Assembly (NCBI GenBank): GCA_016180855.1
Contig: JACPAL010000010.1
Coordinates: 54,988-118,987 of the forward strand
Source: Deltaproteobacteria bacterium
Lineage (GTDB): Bacteria > UBA10199 > JACPAL01
Length of the DNA stretch: 64,000 nt
Direction: 5' to 3'
Shown: positions 25,385 through 34,694 of the stretch, in pieces
Layout of the letters: each line of letters starts with the position of its first letter
Position numbering within the stretch: position 1 is the first letter of the stretch
Program-made: the position numbers and the translations under genes
Notes under the pieces: model-generated
What the model saw: only the letters and a program-made list of their open reading frames with translations
Told to the model about the DNA's origin: nothing
Databases searched by the model: none

Positions 25385-27379
25385 ATGCCACAACTTCAGC
25401 AGAAGCTTCGTCCGACGGAGAATGTTCCATTTCCGGCCATTATCGATGAAAAGCTAAGCCTGCAGGCGTTCCTTCATCTCTCCGGCACTTTGGGGGGATA
25501 CCCCTTCGTCAAGGTTGTCGTCGACCGGGAGACAAACAAAATTCACTTCATGAATCATTCCGTCTATCCATATCATGCCGATTACATCGCTCAGGAGATA
25601 TTTGACGTTTCACTGGAAAAGCTCTTTGCCTCACTCGATGATTTCAATAAAAGTTTGTATCTCGATCCCGATCGACGTTTTTATGTTGGCATTCTCTCGC
25701 TTCACAAGAGTGATGAGGGGAAGTTCTTTACCCTCGAAACGGTGGAAATTGACAATATGAATAAAGAGATGCTCCTCTCTTTTTATACCCGCGTTAAAGA
25801 ATCTCTCGATGTCTCACTTCCCTTCTTGTTCAAGCCGGCTAATCATGGTCAGGAGATGATTCTTGCCACCATGAATGCGGCGGAGTTGCCGGCGGTCTAC
25901 AACCATGAGCTCTTTCGAAATGCCCGGTTTATCTGTCTCAACCCCGGAGAGGTGACGGGACGTCTGAGACTCTTTCATACGCTGGAAGAGTTCCGGCACG
26001 AAAAACAGACGGTTGAGTGGTACGACATTATTGCCATGCCACGTGTCCCCGACGATATCCATCGCGTTTCAGGGATTATTAATGGTGATTTTACGACGCC
26101 GCTTTCACATACCAATGTCCTGGCGAGCGGCTGGCAGATTCCCAACGCCGTTCAAATAGGGGTCTCTGAACGAATTGAAAAAGAGAATCTCAATGGCCAT
26201 TGGGTCTGTTATGCTGTTTCTCCGAATGCGACAGAGATTGACTTAAGAAAAATTGATAAACCGGTGGAGGTCCCCAAGCCGTCTTGGAGTGTCCATCGCA
26301 TCAAGCTGGAAGAGCCTGAAACCGAAGATACGCTCATTGCTCCACTCGAAAAACTTCGCATGAGTGATCGCTTTCGGTATGGAACAAAAGCGGCTAATTT
26401 GGGAGAGCTTCACTATATTTTGAAAAATGGATCGGAACGGCTTCTGGGATTTTATCGCATTTCACGCCCTCCTCGTGAAAATCTGTTGGCGTATCTCGCC
26501 GATTTTCTCAAAACATCACTTTCGGCTGATTTGAACCAGGTCTCCGAAGAATTTTTACGTTCTTTCATAAAAATTCCCAAGGGAATCGCCATTCCTTTTG
26601 CGATTCAGCAGGAGTTTTTGCAGTCCTCCCCGGCCCTTCAGCAAACCTTGGGAAAATTGAAAATGGCCCTCGAACTGAAAGCTCGTCAGGTCGATGCCCT
26701 CTGCGTTCGTGTACAGCAGTTGATCATTCACACCCGCCTGCCCGACCGATTACGTTATCAAATCGATGATCTGATCGCCAGATATCTGGGCGGAGTGAAA
26801 AGTTTTGTTGTTCGGAGTTCTTCGAACGCCGAAGATTTACAAAATTTTTCGGCGGCAGGTATCTATGAGTCGATTAACCATGTAACAACGGCCGATCATA
26901 TTTTTGAAAGCATTAAAAAGGTGTGGGCTTCGTTGCTTGCGCCCCGCAGTGTTCGATTTCGCGATGAGGTTGGCATCTCTCTGGATGACAGCTATATGGG
27001 GGTTATTATTCAGGAGGAGATTCAGTCGGATATGGGAGGGGTCATGGTCACGACCAATCCGATACGGCGTGAAGACCATTTCCGGGATGTTTATTTTAAT
27101 GTCTCTTGTCGGTCTGTGAATAATGTTGTTCAAGGGGCCGAGCTTCCGTATCAATACCTTTTTAACACGGTTGAAGGAGGGGGGAGAACGATCTCTCTCG
27201 GATGTGCCAACGAGGACCTGCCTCCCAAGAAGAAGGCCCTCCTGCAAAAATTGGCGGTTGCGGGACGGTTGTTGCAGTCCCATTTTTCACCTGACTACAC
27301 CTTCAGCCTCCCCCTCGATGTGGAGTGGGTTGAAAGAAAGAATCAGCTTTTTATCCTGCAGCTCAGGCCCTATCGCTAG
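25385..27379 (+). CDS. PEP/pyruvate-binding (PPDK N-domain) protein with phosphohistidine-like domain
   Basis: A 664-residue protein related to phosphoenolpyruvate synthase, pyruvate phosphate dikinase and glucan water dikinase. The region around residue 230-260 (GDFTTPLSHTNVLASGWQIPNA) looks like the mobile swivelling domain, with SHTNVLA at the place of the phosphohistidine motif. The ATP-grasp part follows: FVVRSSSNAEDLQNFSAAGIYESI and IIQEEI, ending in DVEWVERKNQLFILQLRPYR. The domain order (swivelling domain first) and the missing PEP-binding TIM barrel mean it is not a complete PPS/PPDK; the substrate is unknown. Start ATG follows GGGGGG. Confidence 0.8.
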   Translation: MPQLQQKLRPTENVPFPAIIDEKLSLQAFLHLSGTLGGYPFVKVVVDRETNKIHFMNHSVYPYHADYIAQEIFDVSLEKLFASLDDFNKSLYLDPDRRFYVGILSLHKSDEGKFFTLETVEIDNMNKEMLLSFYTRVKESLDVSLPFLFKPANHGQEMILATMNAAELPAVYNHELFRNARFICLNPGEVTGRLRLFHTLEEFRHEKQTVEWYDIIAMPRVPDDIHRVSGIINGDFTTPLSHTNVLASGWQIPNAVQIGVSERIEKENLNGHWVCYAVSPNATEIDLRKIDKPVEVPKPSWSVHRIKLEEPETEDTLIAPLEKLRMSDRFRYGTKAANLGELHYILKNGSERLLGFYRISRPPRENLLAYLADFLKTSLSADLNQVSEEFLRSFIKIPKGIAIPFAIQQEFLQSSPALQQTLGKLKMALELKARQVDALCVRVQQLIIHTRLPDRLRYQIDDLIARYLGGVKSFVVRSSSNAEDLQNFSAAGIYESINHVTTADHIFESIKKVWASLLAPRSVRFRDEVGISLDDSYMGVIIQEEIQSDMGGVMVTTNPIRREDHFRDVYFNVSCRSVNNVVQGAELPYQYLFNTVEGGGRTISLGCANEDLPPKKKALLQKLAVAGRLLQSHFSPDYTFSLPLDVEWVERKNQLFILQLRPYR

Positions 27380-27397
27380 TGCGGGTGTTGAAACGGT

Positions 27398-28618
27398 ATG
27401 CCCAAAAGAATCCCCCGTCTTTATATTGCCTTTGAAGCGTTTTTTTCTCTCTTCCTGTGGTTACCGATCTTCTACCAGTTTCAAAAGACCATCGGATTAA
27501 ACGACCGCCAAATTTTTAGTATCCAGAGTTTTTATTATCTTGCCTTCTGTTTTCTGGAAATACCGACCGGTTGGGTCGCCGACCACTGGGGTTACCGACG
27601 AAGCATCCTTTGGGGCACGTTGATCATGGTTTTTTCCAACCTGATTCCTGCCGTGAGTCAAAACTTTTTGGGGATGCTGGCCCATTTTATTTTAATTGCT
27701 ACCTCTCGCTCATTGATCTCAGGTGCGGCAAGCGCCTATCTTTTTGAGGCGTGTCAGAGGTACGGTGTTCCGGAACGATATAAGATCATTGAAGGAGAAG
27801 CCCGCGCCTGGGGACTCGTTGGCAAGGTTATCTGCTGGCCTCTTGTCGGCCTCCTGATGTCTTGGCACTTAAGTTTACCCTATCTTATTACCTCCTTTTT
27901 CTCAGCCCTCTCATTTCTTTGCGTCATCCTGTTGCCCAATCAGAACAAAGCGGCTACCGTCTCTTCCTCAGAGGGTAACCCCTCGAATAGGCAGTTTAAG
28001 GCCTGTCTTGTCCTCCTCAGCCGCTCACCGATGCTCCTGCTTTTGATGATTCAGGGCATATCGATCTTTGTAATGGGAAGACTGCAGGTCACTTTTTATC
28101 AACCGATCCTCCTCGAAAGATCGATGAGTGTGGCGAGTCTTGGTGGTATTATGGCGGTGATGACCCTTTTCGAAGCGCTTGGCTCCTGGACTCCTTCCTG
28201 GCTCCGGAGGTTCAGAATTTCTGATTTGAATTCTCTTTTTATCTTGTCGATTGCGGTGACGTTCAGCTGGTTTTTGATTGCTGCTCCTGGAAAGTATTTA
28301 AGCATTGTTGGGTTTTGCCTGTTCTGTTTTTTTATTGGTATCGTCTTTCCTATCCAGAAGCAGGTGATCAATGAGGCGATTCCGGACTCCCGTTTTCGGG
28401 CGACGATCCTTTCCATAGAATCTGTCTTTGACCGACTGGGCAGCGCCGGGCTTGTTTCGATTGCAGGCTCTTACGCGGCCCATGGCCAATTGAATGCGGT
28501 ACTGACCGGGTTTGCCTGGTTTACCTTGGTCATTTTGGGTTTGATCTACCTTCAGGTTTGTAGAACTCATTTCAAAATCGCCCCTTGTCAGAAAGATAGC
28601 CAGGTGATAGTTGCCTAA
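27398..28618 (+). CDS. MFS transporter
   Basis: A 406-residue inner-membrane protein with about twelve hydrophobic helices. The loop after helix 2 reads GWVADHWGYRRSI, the major-facilitator A-motif, and FLEIPTG precedes it. Resemblance is to uncharacterised drug/sugar MFS permeases; the substrate cannot be given. It starts 18 bases after the PEP-binding gene. Its stop codon is part of a perfect hairpin that also covers the start of the next gene. Confidence 0.85.
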   Translation: MPKRIPRLYIAFEAFFSLFLWLPIFYQFQKTIGLNDRQIFSIQSFYYLAFCFLEIPTGWVADHWGYRRSILWGTLIMVFSNLIPAVSQNFLGMLAHFILIATSRSLISGAASAYLFEACQRYGVPERYKIIEGEARAWGLVGKVICWPLVGLLMSWHLSLPYLITSFFSALSFLCVILLPNQNKAATVSSSEGNPSNRQFKACLVLLSRSPMLLLLMIQGISIFVMGRLQVTFYQPILLERSMSVASLGGIMAVMTLFEALGSWTPSWLRRFRISDLNSLFILSIAVTFSWFLIAAPGKYLSIVGFCLFCFFIGIVFPIQKQVINEAIPDSRFRATILSIESVFDRLGSAGLVSIAGSYAAHGQLNAVLTGFAWFTLVILGLIYLQVCRTHFKIAPCQKDSQVIVA

Positions 28619-28633
28619 AAAATAGGCAACTAT
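28607..28633 (+). promoter_or_regulatory. Perfect inverted repeat over a stop/start junction
   Basis: ATAGTTGCCTA (28607-28617), AAAAA, TAGGCAACTAT (28623-28633). The stem contains the MFS stop codon on one side and the first two bases of the kinase ATG (28632) on the other. No T-run follows, so a terminator is unlikely; sequestering of the kinase start or coupling to upstream translation is plausible. Confidence 0.55.
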
Positions 28634-29711
28634 GATGAAGCTTCATTGGGAAGGGATCTTCGCCTCGCTGGGTGAAGGTCTTCTGATTCTTGATCTTAAG
28701 GAACGGATTACGGCTATCAATCCGGCCTTGGAACGTCTGACGGGGCTCTCTTCAGACTCCTTTACAGGCAAGGGATTAGCAGATTTTTTTGGTCAAGACT
28801 CGGAATATACCCGAATGATTCGCCATGCCCTGCAAGAGCTCCGGACGACAACAGTTCGTGAACTGCATTGGCTCAGAAAGGATGGAAAAAAAACTGTTTT
28901 TGATCTCTCGATCTCGCCAAGATTGAATGAGGACGAGTCACAGGAGGGATGGATTATCGCATTTCGTGATATGACACGATTGCACCAGCTTCAGGAGGAG
29001 ATCCGGAAAAATGATCGGCTCGCGATGCTCGGGACATTGGCGGCCGGACTTGCTCATGAGATCAAAAATCCATTGAGCGGGATTAAGGGGGCAGCACAAC
29101 TTCTGAAGCGTGAAAATGCCGGATCCGGTTCTGTGGAATTTCTGGAGATTATCATCAAGGAGACGGAGCGGGTTGATCGTCTCGTCAATGACCTGTTGAG
29201 TCTCACCAAGCCAAGGTCAATGACCCTTCAACCGGTTAACTTGAACCAGCTGATTGATTCCGTAGTCCTCCTGGAACGGGAATCATTGGGGGCACGCTCG
29301 ATTCAGGTCTCCAGGGAGTTTGATCCGAGTATGCCTCCGGTTCTTGGGGATGAGGGTGAGCTCTTCAAGGTCTTTTTGAATTTCATGAAAAATGCGGTGG
29401 AGGCGATCCCTAACGAGGAGGGTCATATTTGGCTTCGCTCCCGGATAGAAACCAATTTCAAGATCCGAGGCGAGGAGGAGAACAGGCCGACTCACGTGGT
29501 GGTTGCGGAGATTCAGGATAACGGTGAGGGAATTCAAAAAGAGAATCTAGACAAGATTTTTACTCCCCTTTTTACAACCAAGGAGAAGGGGTACGGTCTC
29601 GGTCTTCCGATCGCTCAAAGGATCATTCAGGAGCATGGGGGACAGATCCGGATTAACAGTGAGAGAGGCAAGGGGACACGTGTTCAGATTTATTTAAGGA
29701 GCTGTTTATGA
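28632..29711 (+). CDS. NtrB-like soluble sensor histidine kinase
   Basis: A 359-residue cytoplasmic kinase: PAS domain (about 5-115), HisKA domain with H142 in GLAHEIKNPLSGIKGAAQLL, and HATPase domain with N-box KNAVEAI, DNGEGI, and GYGLGLPI. There is no membrane segment. This layout and the motif style match NtrB/GlnL and its relatives. It overlaps the next gene, a sigma-54 activator, by four bases. Whether it senses nitrogen through PII or another signal is not shown by the sequence. Confidence 0.9.
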   Translation: MMKLHWEGIFASLGEGLLILDLKERITAINPALERLTGLSSDSFTGKGLADFFGQDSEYTRMIRHALQELRTTTVRELHWLRKDGKKTVFDLSISPRLNEDESQEGWIIAFRDMTRLHQLQEEIRKNDRLAMLGTLAAGLAHEIKNPLSGIKGAAQLLKRENAGSGSVEFLEIIIKETERVDRLVNDLLSLTKPRSMTLQPVNLNQLIDSVVLLERESLGARSIQVSREFDPSMPPVLGDEGELFKVFLNFMKNAVEAIPNEEGHIWLRSRIETNFKIRGEEENRPTHVVVAEIQDNGEGIQKENLDKIFTPLFTTKEKGYGLGLPIAQRIIQEHGGQIRINSERGKGTRVQIYLRSCL

Positions 29712-31141
29712 AAAAGATACGGATCCTTGTGGTCGATGATGAGGAGAGTCTTCGTATCATCCTCAAAAACGCCCTGTCGCAGCGCGGATTTGAGGTTGAT
29801 ACCGCCAAGGATGGCAAGGAGGCGCTCTTCTGGGTGGGGCAGAACGATTATCATCTGGGCATTGTCGATATCCGGATGCCTGGGATGGATGGTTTCGAGC
29901 TGCTCAGAAAGATTCGCGGAGACTCCCATTCATTTCCCGTTATTTTGATTACCGCTCAAGACACGATGCAACAGGCGCTCGAGGCGATGAAACAGGGGGC
30001 GTTTGACTATCTCACAAAGCCGTTTAACATCGATGAGCTTGATGAACTCGTCACCCGTGCCCTGAAAGAGTCTTCCTTCGATGAGGGAGAGGGAAGGAGT
30101 GATGAGGCGGAGATTACCTTCCCGGCACAGGATTCTCTTGTTGGTTCCAGTCGCTCTCTGAGAGACATCTACAAGATGATTGGAAAACTCGCCTTGAGTG
30201 ATGTGACCGTGTTGATTCAGGGGGAGTCAGGGACCGGTAAAGAACTGATTGCTCGTGCTATTCACAAGGAGAGTCCGCGGAGTCGACATCCTTTTCTCGC
30301 AGTGAACGTGGCGGCGATTCCCAAGGAACTTTTGGAGAGTGAATTGTTCGGTCATGTCAAGGGGGCGTTCACCGGCGCGACGGAGGAGCGGGTTGGCTAC
30401 TTCGAAAAGGCGGGAGAGGGGGTCCTCTTTTTAGATGAGATTGGTGAGATGCCGCCCTCACTTCAGGTGAAACTTCTGCGTGTCCTTCAGGAGCGGGAAA
30501 TTCAGAGGCTTGGTCGGAGCGATACCGTTCCGCTGCGGGCCAGGATCATTGCGGCGACTAATCAGAATCTGGAGCAACTCATTAAGGAAAAAAAATTCCG
30601 GGAGGATCTCTTTTATCGTTTGAATGTCGTTCCTCTTTATGTGTCTCCGTTGCGGGCAAGAGCGGAGGATGTTCCGCTTCTGGCCAACTATTTTGTCTCC
30701 AAATTCTGTCAGGAGCTCGCCTGCCCTTCCAAGAGAATCCTGCCCGATGTGATGAAGAGTCTTCAGGAGTATCCTTGGCCCGGGAACATTCGGGAACTTG
30801 AAAATGTTATTAAAAGGGCGATTGTCCTTTCTCCGGGCGCGACGATTATTTCCCGGATTGCTCTCCCGGAGCTGCCGGTCCAGAGGCCTCAGGCCGATTT
30901 GGAGGAGATTGCCATGGATGATATTATCCGCCGGAAGCTCCAGACATTCTTAAGCAAGTGGGAAGGGTATGAGGTAACAGATCTGTACGACGCAATTATC
31001 AAGAGGGTGGAAAAGCCGCTCATCGAGCTGATTCTTTCCAGAGCATCTGGAAATCAGGTGCGTGCGGCCCGGATGCTCGGGATCAACCGCAACACACTTT
31101 TTAAAAAAATGAAGGATCTAGGAATTAGGAACGAGGCATGA
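29708..31141 (+). CDS. NtrC-family sigma-54 response regulator
   Basis: A 477-residue activator: receiver domain with D54 (phospho-acceptor) and K104, AAA+ domain with Walker A GESGTGKE (172-179), GAFTGA loop (219-224) that contacts sigma-54, Walker B LFLDEIGE, and a FIS-type helix-turn-helix at the C terminus (NQVRAARMLGINRNTLFKKMKDLG). It is paired with the kinase upstream. It is a natural candidate to activate the sigma-54 promoter at 13014-13029, but that target is inferred. Confidence 0.93.
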   Translation: MKKIRILVVDDEESLRIILKNALSQRGFEVDTAKDGKEALFWVGQNDYHLGIVDIRMPGMDGFELLRKIRGDSHSFPVILITAQDTMQQALEAMKQGAFDYLTKPFNIDELDELVTRALKESSFDEGEGRSDEAEITFPAQDSLVGSSRSLRDIYKMIGKLALSDVTVLIQGESGTGKELIARAIHKESPRSRHPFLAVNVAAIPKELLESELFGHVKGAFTGATEERVGYFEKAGEGVLFLDEIGEMPPSLQVKLLRVLQEREIQRLGRSDTVPLRARIIAATNQNLEQLIKEKKFREDLFYRLNVVPLYVSPLRARAEDVPLLANYFVSKFCQELACPSKRILPDVMKSLQEYPWPGNIRELENVIKRAIVLSPGATIISRIALPELPVQRPQADLEEIAMDDIIRRKLQTFLSKWEGYEVTDLYDAIIKRVEKPLIELILSRASGNQVRAARMLGINRNTLFKKMKDLGIRNEA

Positions 31142-31896
31142 CTGGCTCATTTCTCGCAAACCTTCTTTTTTCCTCGGCTGTTCTTTCGGTGGCGGTGGCC
31201 CTGGGCGGCATCCTCCCGATCTTTTTTCATGGAATTCGCAAGCATCTTCCGCTTTTTCTTTCCTGTTCGGCCGGTATCATGCTGGGGGCTACCCTGTTGC
31301 ATCTGCTTCCCGAGGCGGTTCACCTGATCGGCCCCCGGGCCTCCTGGTGGCTCCTTCTGGGATTTCTTTTTTTGTATCTCTTCGAACGTTTTGTCACGGT
31401 CCATATTTGTGAGGCCTTGGACTGCGAAGTTCACACGATGGGGATTGCCGCTGTTGTCGGTATCTCCGCCCATGCCTTAACGGATGGTGTGGCGTTAGGT
31501 GCGGGATTGCTCCTCTCGAAGGTGGGATGGGTGGTCCTGATCACTATTTTCTTTCATAAACTTCCAGAGGCATTTGCCCTCACTTCCATCCTTCTTCATG
31601 AGACAAAAAGGCGTTTTCATATACTTCTGATGAACCTTGTTCTCATCCTCATGGTTCCTTTGGGAGGGTTTCTGCTTTATTATTTTATGAGGACGCCGCA
31701 GGCGCAATCGACAGGTGCCGCACTGGCTTTTTCCGCAGGGACGTTCCTGCATATCGCGATTTCCGACCTTCTGCCCGAGGTTCACAAATTTTCAGACCGT
31801 CGGTATGCCTTGCTCGCCAGTTTTTTTGCCGGTCTTGCGCTAATGTTTCTGCTTGGGAGCTTGATCCATCCGATGGGAAGCGAGGTTCACCCGTGA
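31138..31896 (+). CDS. ZIP family metal transporter
   Basis: A 252-residue inner-membrane protein with about eight helices. The metal-site helices are recognisable as HALTDGVALG and FHKLPEAFALTSILLHE, equivalent to the HN(x)PEG motifs of ZIP proteins. It would import zinc or another divalent ion. The ATG overlaps the end of the ntrC-like gene (ATGA), so it is in the same transcript; thiE overlaps its own end in the same way. Confidence 0.88.
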   Translation: MTGSFLANLLFSSAVLSVAVALGGILPIFFHGIRKHLPLFLSCSAGIMLGATLLHLLPEAVHLIGPRASWWLLLGFLFLYLFERFVTVHICEALDCEVHTMGIAAVVGISAHALTDGVALGAGLLLSKVGWVVLITIFFHKLPEAFALTSILLHETKRRFHILLMNLVLILMVPLGGFLLYYFMRTPQAQSTGAALAFSAGTFLHIAISDLLPEVHKFSDRRYALLASFFAGLALMFLLGSLIHPMGSEVHP

Positions 31897-32522
31897 AACC
31901 GCGTGTCAGGGGGCTTTACGCCATCATCGATAACACCTCCATCCCTTCCTGGTCTCATCGGGATCTGGCCCGTCTTTATCTGGAAGGAGGTGCCCAATTC
32001 CTGCAACTTAGAATGAAAGAGAAGAGGGACTACCCCGATCGGGTGATCCAGGTGATTCGTGAAATCCTGCCTCTCAAGAAAGAGTATTCATTTTGCTTTA
32101 TTTTAAACGATTATCTGGATCTCGCCCTTGAAATGAATCTTGATGGGTTTCATGGAGGGGCTGATGATCCGCAGCCTCCGGAATCACGTTGTCTGCTCCG
32201 AGATGAAAAAATCATCGGCACCTCTTCGCATTCGATCGAGGAGGCGTGTGCGGCAGAAAAGGCAGGGGCTGATTATGTTGCGTTTGGGGCAATTTTTCCC
32301 TCTCCCTCCAAGGGGCATTGTCACCCGGTTCAGGGGATTGAAAAGTTGAGAAAGGTTGTCGGTCGATTACAGGTTCCGGTTGTGGCGATCGGCGGAATCA
32401 ACCGGGACAATGTGAAGGAGGTTCTGGAAACGGGGGTTTCCTCGATCGCGATGATTCAGGCCCTGACGGGGGCCACTGACGTTGTGAACGAGACGAAGTT
32501 TTACGCGGGTCTCTTTTCCTGA
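31893..32522 (+). CDS. thiE: Thiamine phosphate synthase
   Basis: ThiE joins HMP-PP and thiazole phosphate to thiamine phosphate. The 209 residues show FLQLRMKE, FILNDYLDLALEMNLDGFHGG (ND diphosphate site), IIGTSSHSIEEA, ADYVAFGAIFPSPSKG and VVAIGGINRDNV. Start GTG 31893 overlaps the ZIP stop by four bases. thiD follows after about 150 bases in which no TPP riboswitch can be seen. Confidence 0.92.
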   Translation: MKPRVRGLYAIIDNTSIPSWSHRDLARLYLEGGAQFLQLRMKEKRDYPDRVIQVIREILPLKKEYSFCFILNDYLDLALEMNLDGFHGGADDPQPPESRCLLRDEKIIGTSSHSIEEACAAEKAGADYVAFGAIFPSPSKGHCHPVQGIEKLRKVVGRLQVPVVAIGGINRDNVKEVLETGVSSIAMIQALTGATDVVNETKFYAGLFS

Positions 32523-32669
32523 AAGGATGGTGTTTGGGTCAAAGGAGGGATCCAGACATTCCGCGGTGAAAACCCAGTTGAAGTTTGAGGACCTCGTCAT
32601 GAGGTTATTTTCGGCTCTTTAACAGATTCGTTGCGGCGTTTTTTGGGGTTATAAGGAAGGTGTCTTAAT

Positions 32670-33425
32670 ATAGAAACAGTTCTTACCATCGGCGGCTCAG
32701 ATCCATCGGCTGAGGCCGGCATTCAGGTCGATTTGCAGGTCTTTCACTCCCTCAAGGTGCGGGGCGTGTCAGCGGTAACGGCGATTACCGCCCAGAATGA
32801 TGAGCGATTCTATTCGATGAACCCGATCCCATCGACGCTGCTTCGCGAACAGCTTCGTTCGGTCGTGACACGGTACCGTCCGTCCGTTGTGAAGATCGGG
32901 ATGCTAGGGACGGAGGAGAACGTAATGGGGGTCTGTCGCTTTCTGGATTCTGAAGGGATCACTCAGGTGGTGCTGGATCCTGTTTTAAAATCGACGACGG
33001 GGGCCGTTCTTTTAGTCCCGAAGGGGATCGCCATTTTAAGGGAATTTCTGATTCCAAGGGCAACGGTGGTGACTCCGAATATCCCCGAGGTTGAGGTGCT
33101 GACCGGCCTGCCTGCTTCTAACGTGGATGAAATGAAAGAGGCCGCACTTCGCCTGCACCGTGCCTGTCGCGGGGTCAAGACGGTCCTCGTGAAGGGAGGA
33201 CATTTAGAGAATGAGGCGACGGATGTCCTCTACGATGGCTCTGATTTCCACCTTTTTGTCTCGCGAACCCGGTTTGCCAAAAGGGTCCATGGAACGGGCT
33301 GTGTCTACTCAGCGGCGTTGGCCTCTTATTTGGCTCGCGGCGAGACGATTCCGGAAGCAACGCGACAGGCCAAACAGTACGTTACGGCCTGGATTCGAAA
33401 ACATAATGAACCGGATGGAACGTAG
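32670..33425 (+). CDS. thiD: Hydroxymethylpyrimidine (phosphate) kinase, non-standard start
   Basis: ThiD phosphorylates HMP and HMP-P in thiamine synthesis. The body has VLTIGGSDPSAEAGIQVDLQVF, VKIGMLG, VLDPVLKSTTG, VVTPNIPEVEVLTG and the catalytic anion hole GTGCVYSAALA. The conserved N terminus begins at ETVLTIGGSDP, but no ATG, GTG or TTG precedes it in frame after the stop at 32652. The codon at the expected position is ATA (32670), nine bases after an AAGGAAGG SD. The first canonical in-frame start, TTG 32733, would remove the GGSDPSAEAG substrate loop. Either ATA is used or a base error has removed the ATG. Confidence 0.85.
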   Translation: METVLTIGGSDPSAEAGIQVDLQVFHSLKVRGVSAVTAITAQNDERFYSMNPIPSTLLREQLRSVVTRYRPSVVKIGMLGTEENVMGVCRFLDSEGITQVVLDPVLKSTTGAVLLVPKGIAILREFLIPRATVVTPNIPEVEVLTGLPASNVDEMKEAALRLHRACRGVKTVLVKGGHLENEATDVLYDGSDFHLFVSRTRFAKRVHGTGCVYSAALASYLARGETIPEATRQAKQYVTAWIRKHNEPDGT

Positions 33426-33429
33426 CGGG

Positions 33430-34284
33430 TTAAACCTGCCTCTCCACATATTCCTGAAAGGAACGGGCCAGAAGAGTGGTAATCGTGCCCGGTACCTTTT
33501 TCCGGCATCCCTCAAATTTGTGGACCGGAAGAATTTTTTTGAGTGTGCTGGTGATGAATATCTCCTCCGCCTGTTTGAGATTTTTAATCATGAGCGATTT
33601 TTGCTGCACAGGGATTTTCAGTTTTTTGGCCAGCTCGAGAAGAACCTCTCGAGTAACACCCGGCAAGAGGCCCTCTTCGAGCGGGGGGGTCAGCAACTTT
33701 CCTTTGAGTACAATGAAAATATTGCTTCCGGCACATTCGGTCACACGGCCCTCGGCATTTAGCAGAACTCCCTCATCGGCCCTACGTCTCTGTATTTCAC
33801 GTCGCCCCATGATTTTAGACAAAAAGTTGGTCGACTTGATTCCGGAGATCGACCGTGGATCGTTGCGTGAGGAGGTGACCAGAATGAGACGGGCCCCTCG
33901 CCGATAGAGTATCGATGGATACGGTACAAATGACTTTACAAAAATCACCAGATTGGTTCCCCCTCGGGAACGCTTTCGGACCCCCACATCCGTTTCGACG
34001 GTCGAAAGGCCAATCCGTATGAAAGCCTCGTTCAGGTGATTAGCCTTTAGAGTACGATAGACCGCTTTTTTGAGGCGATCTCGAGACAGAGGAGATTTTA
34101 TACCCAACAATCGGGTCCCTCTGAAGAGCCGGTGGAGGTGTCGATCAAAAAACAGGACCTTCCCGCGATGGGCCAAGAGGACCTCAAAAAGCCCCTCGCC
34201 GTAGAGATAGGCGGCATCGAAGACCGATATTTTTGCCTCCTTCGCCGGGACTATTTGGCCATTGATATAAGCAAGATAACCCAT
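33430..34284 (-). CDS. pabC: Class IV aminotransferase, probably aminodeoxychorismate lyase
   Basis: PLP fold type IV enzyme of 284 residues from ATG 34284 (GYLAYINGQIVPAKEAKISVFD). The PLP lysine is in SGIKSTNFLSKIMGR; other landmarks are YGEGLFEVL, DEGVLLNAEGRVTECAGSNIF and PLEEGLLPGVTRE. The family includes branched-chain aminotransferase, D-amino acid aminotransferase and 4-amino-4-deoxychorismate lyase. I favour PabC because pabB lies on the same strand 4 kb upstream, but this is inference. It ends five bases after the convergent thiD stop. Confidence 0.75.
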   Translation of the reverse strand: MGYLAYINGQIVPAKEAKISVFDAAYLYGEGLFEVLLAHRGKVLFFDRHLHRLFRGTRLLGIKSPLSRDRLKKAVYRTLKANHLNEAFIRIGLSTVETDVGVRKRSRGGTNLVIFVKSFVPYPSILYRRGARLILVTSSRNDPRSISGIKSTNFLSKIMGRREIQRRRADEGVLLNAEGRVTECAGSNIFIVLKGKLLTPPLEEGLLPGVTREVLLELAKKLKIPVQQKSLMIKNLKQAEEIFITSTLKKILPVHKFEGCRKKVPGTITTLLARSFQEYVERQV

Positions 34285-34370
34285 TTTGCCTCTTGGTTGA
34301 GCCGATCCATTACCCAGTTTGGGAGAGTTTATCCACAACATTTGATTTCCGGGGTCGATAATTCCATTGA

Positions 34371-34694
34371 GTGGCAACATCAATTCTGTTCTTGTCGTGT
34401 GGATTTTTCCCGGTCCTTTTGGGGATTGGATTCATCTTTAAACCCAAACTGATGGTACGAATGGAAAAGGCGTATACAAGGCAGACTCAGAAGTTACAGA
34501 GGCGCCTTTTCAAGGCACATCGGGCGACCGGTCTGTTCTTTGTCCTGATAGGGACTGTTTTGACCTTGAGTCTCTTTCACCCGATTTGGATCTATCATTG
34601 TTTTTTGATTACAAGGGTTATTGCCGGAATGATCTTCCCCAGCTTTTTTGAAACGACGAATGCTGCCTCCGTCGTCCAAACCCACTGGATTTAG
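34371..34694 (+). CDS. Small two-helix membrane protein
   Basis: A 107-residue protein of unknown function with hydrophobic segments at about 3-23 (TSILFLSCGFFPVLLGIGFIF) and 50-90 with a short break, separated by a basic loop (RMEKAYTRQTQKLQRR). The start GTG 34371 lacks a clear SD, so the N terminus is uncertain. It overlaps the convergent mlaC-like gene by four bases at the stop and is divergent from pabC. Confidence 0.55.
   Translation: MATSILFLSCGFFPVLLGIGFIFKPKLMVRMEKAYTRQTQKLQRRLFKAHRATGLFFVLIGTVLTLSLFHPIWIYHCFLITRVIAGMIFPSFFETTNAASVVQTHWI

Noticed and set aside
28607..28633. Intrinsic terminator after the MFS gene
   Set aside because: The hairpin is perfect, but it is followed by GATGAAGCTT and not by a T-run, and it overlaps the next start codon.
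32523..32669. TPP riboswitch between thiE and thiD
   Set aside because: The conserved CUGAGA and the AACCUGA-like thi-box parts could not be found in this 147-base gap.
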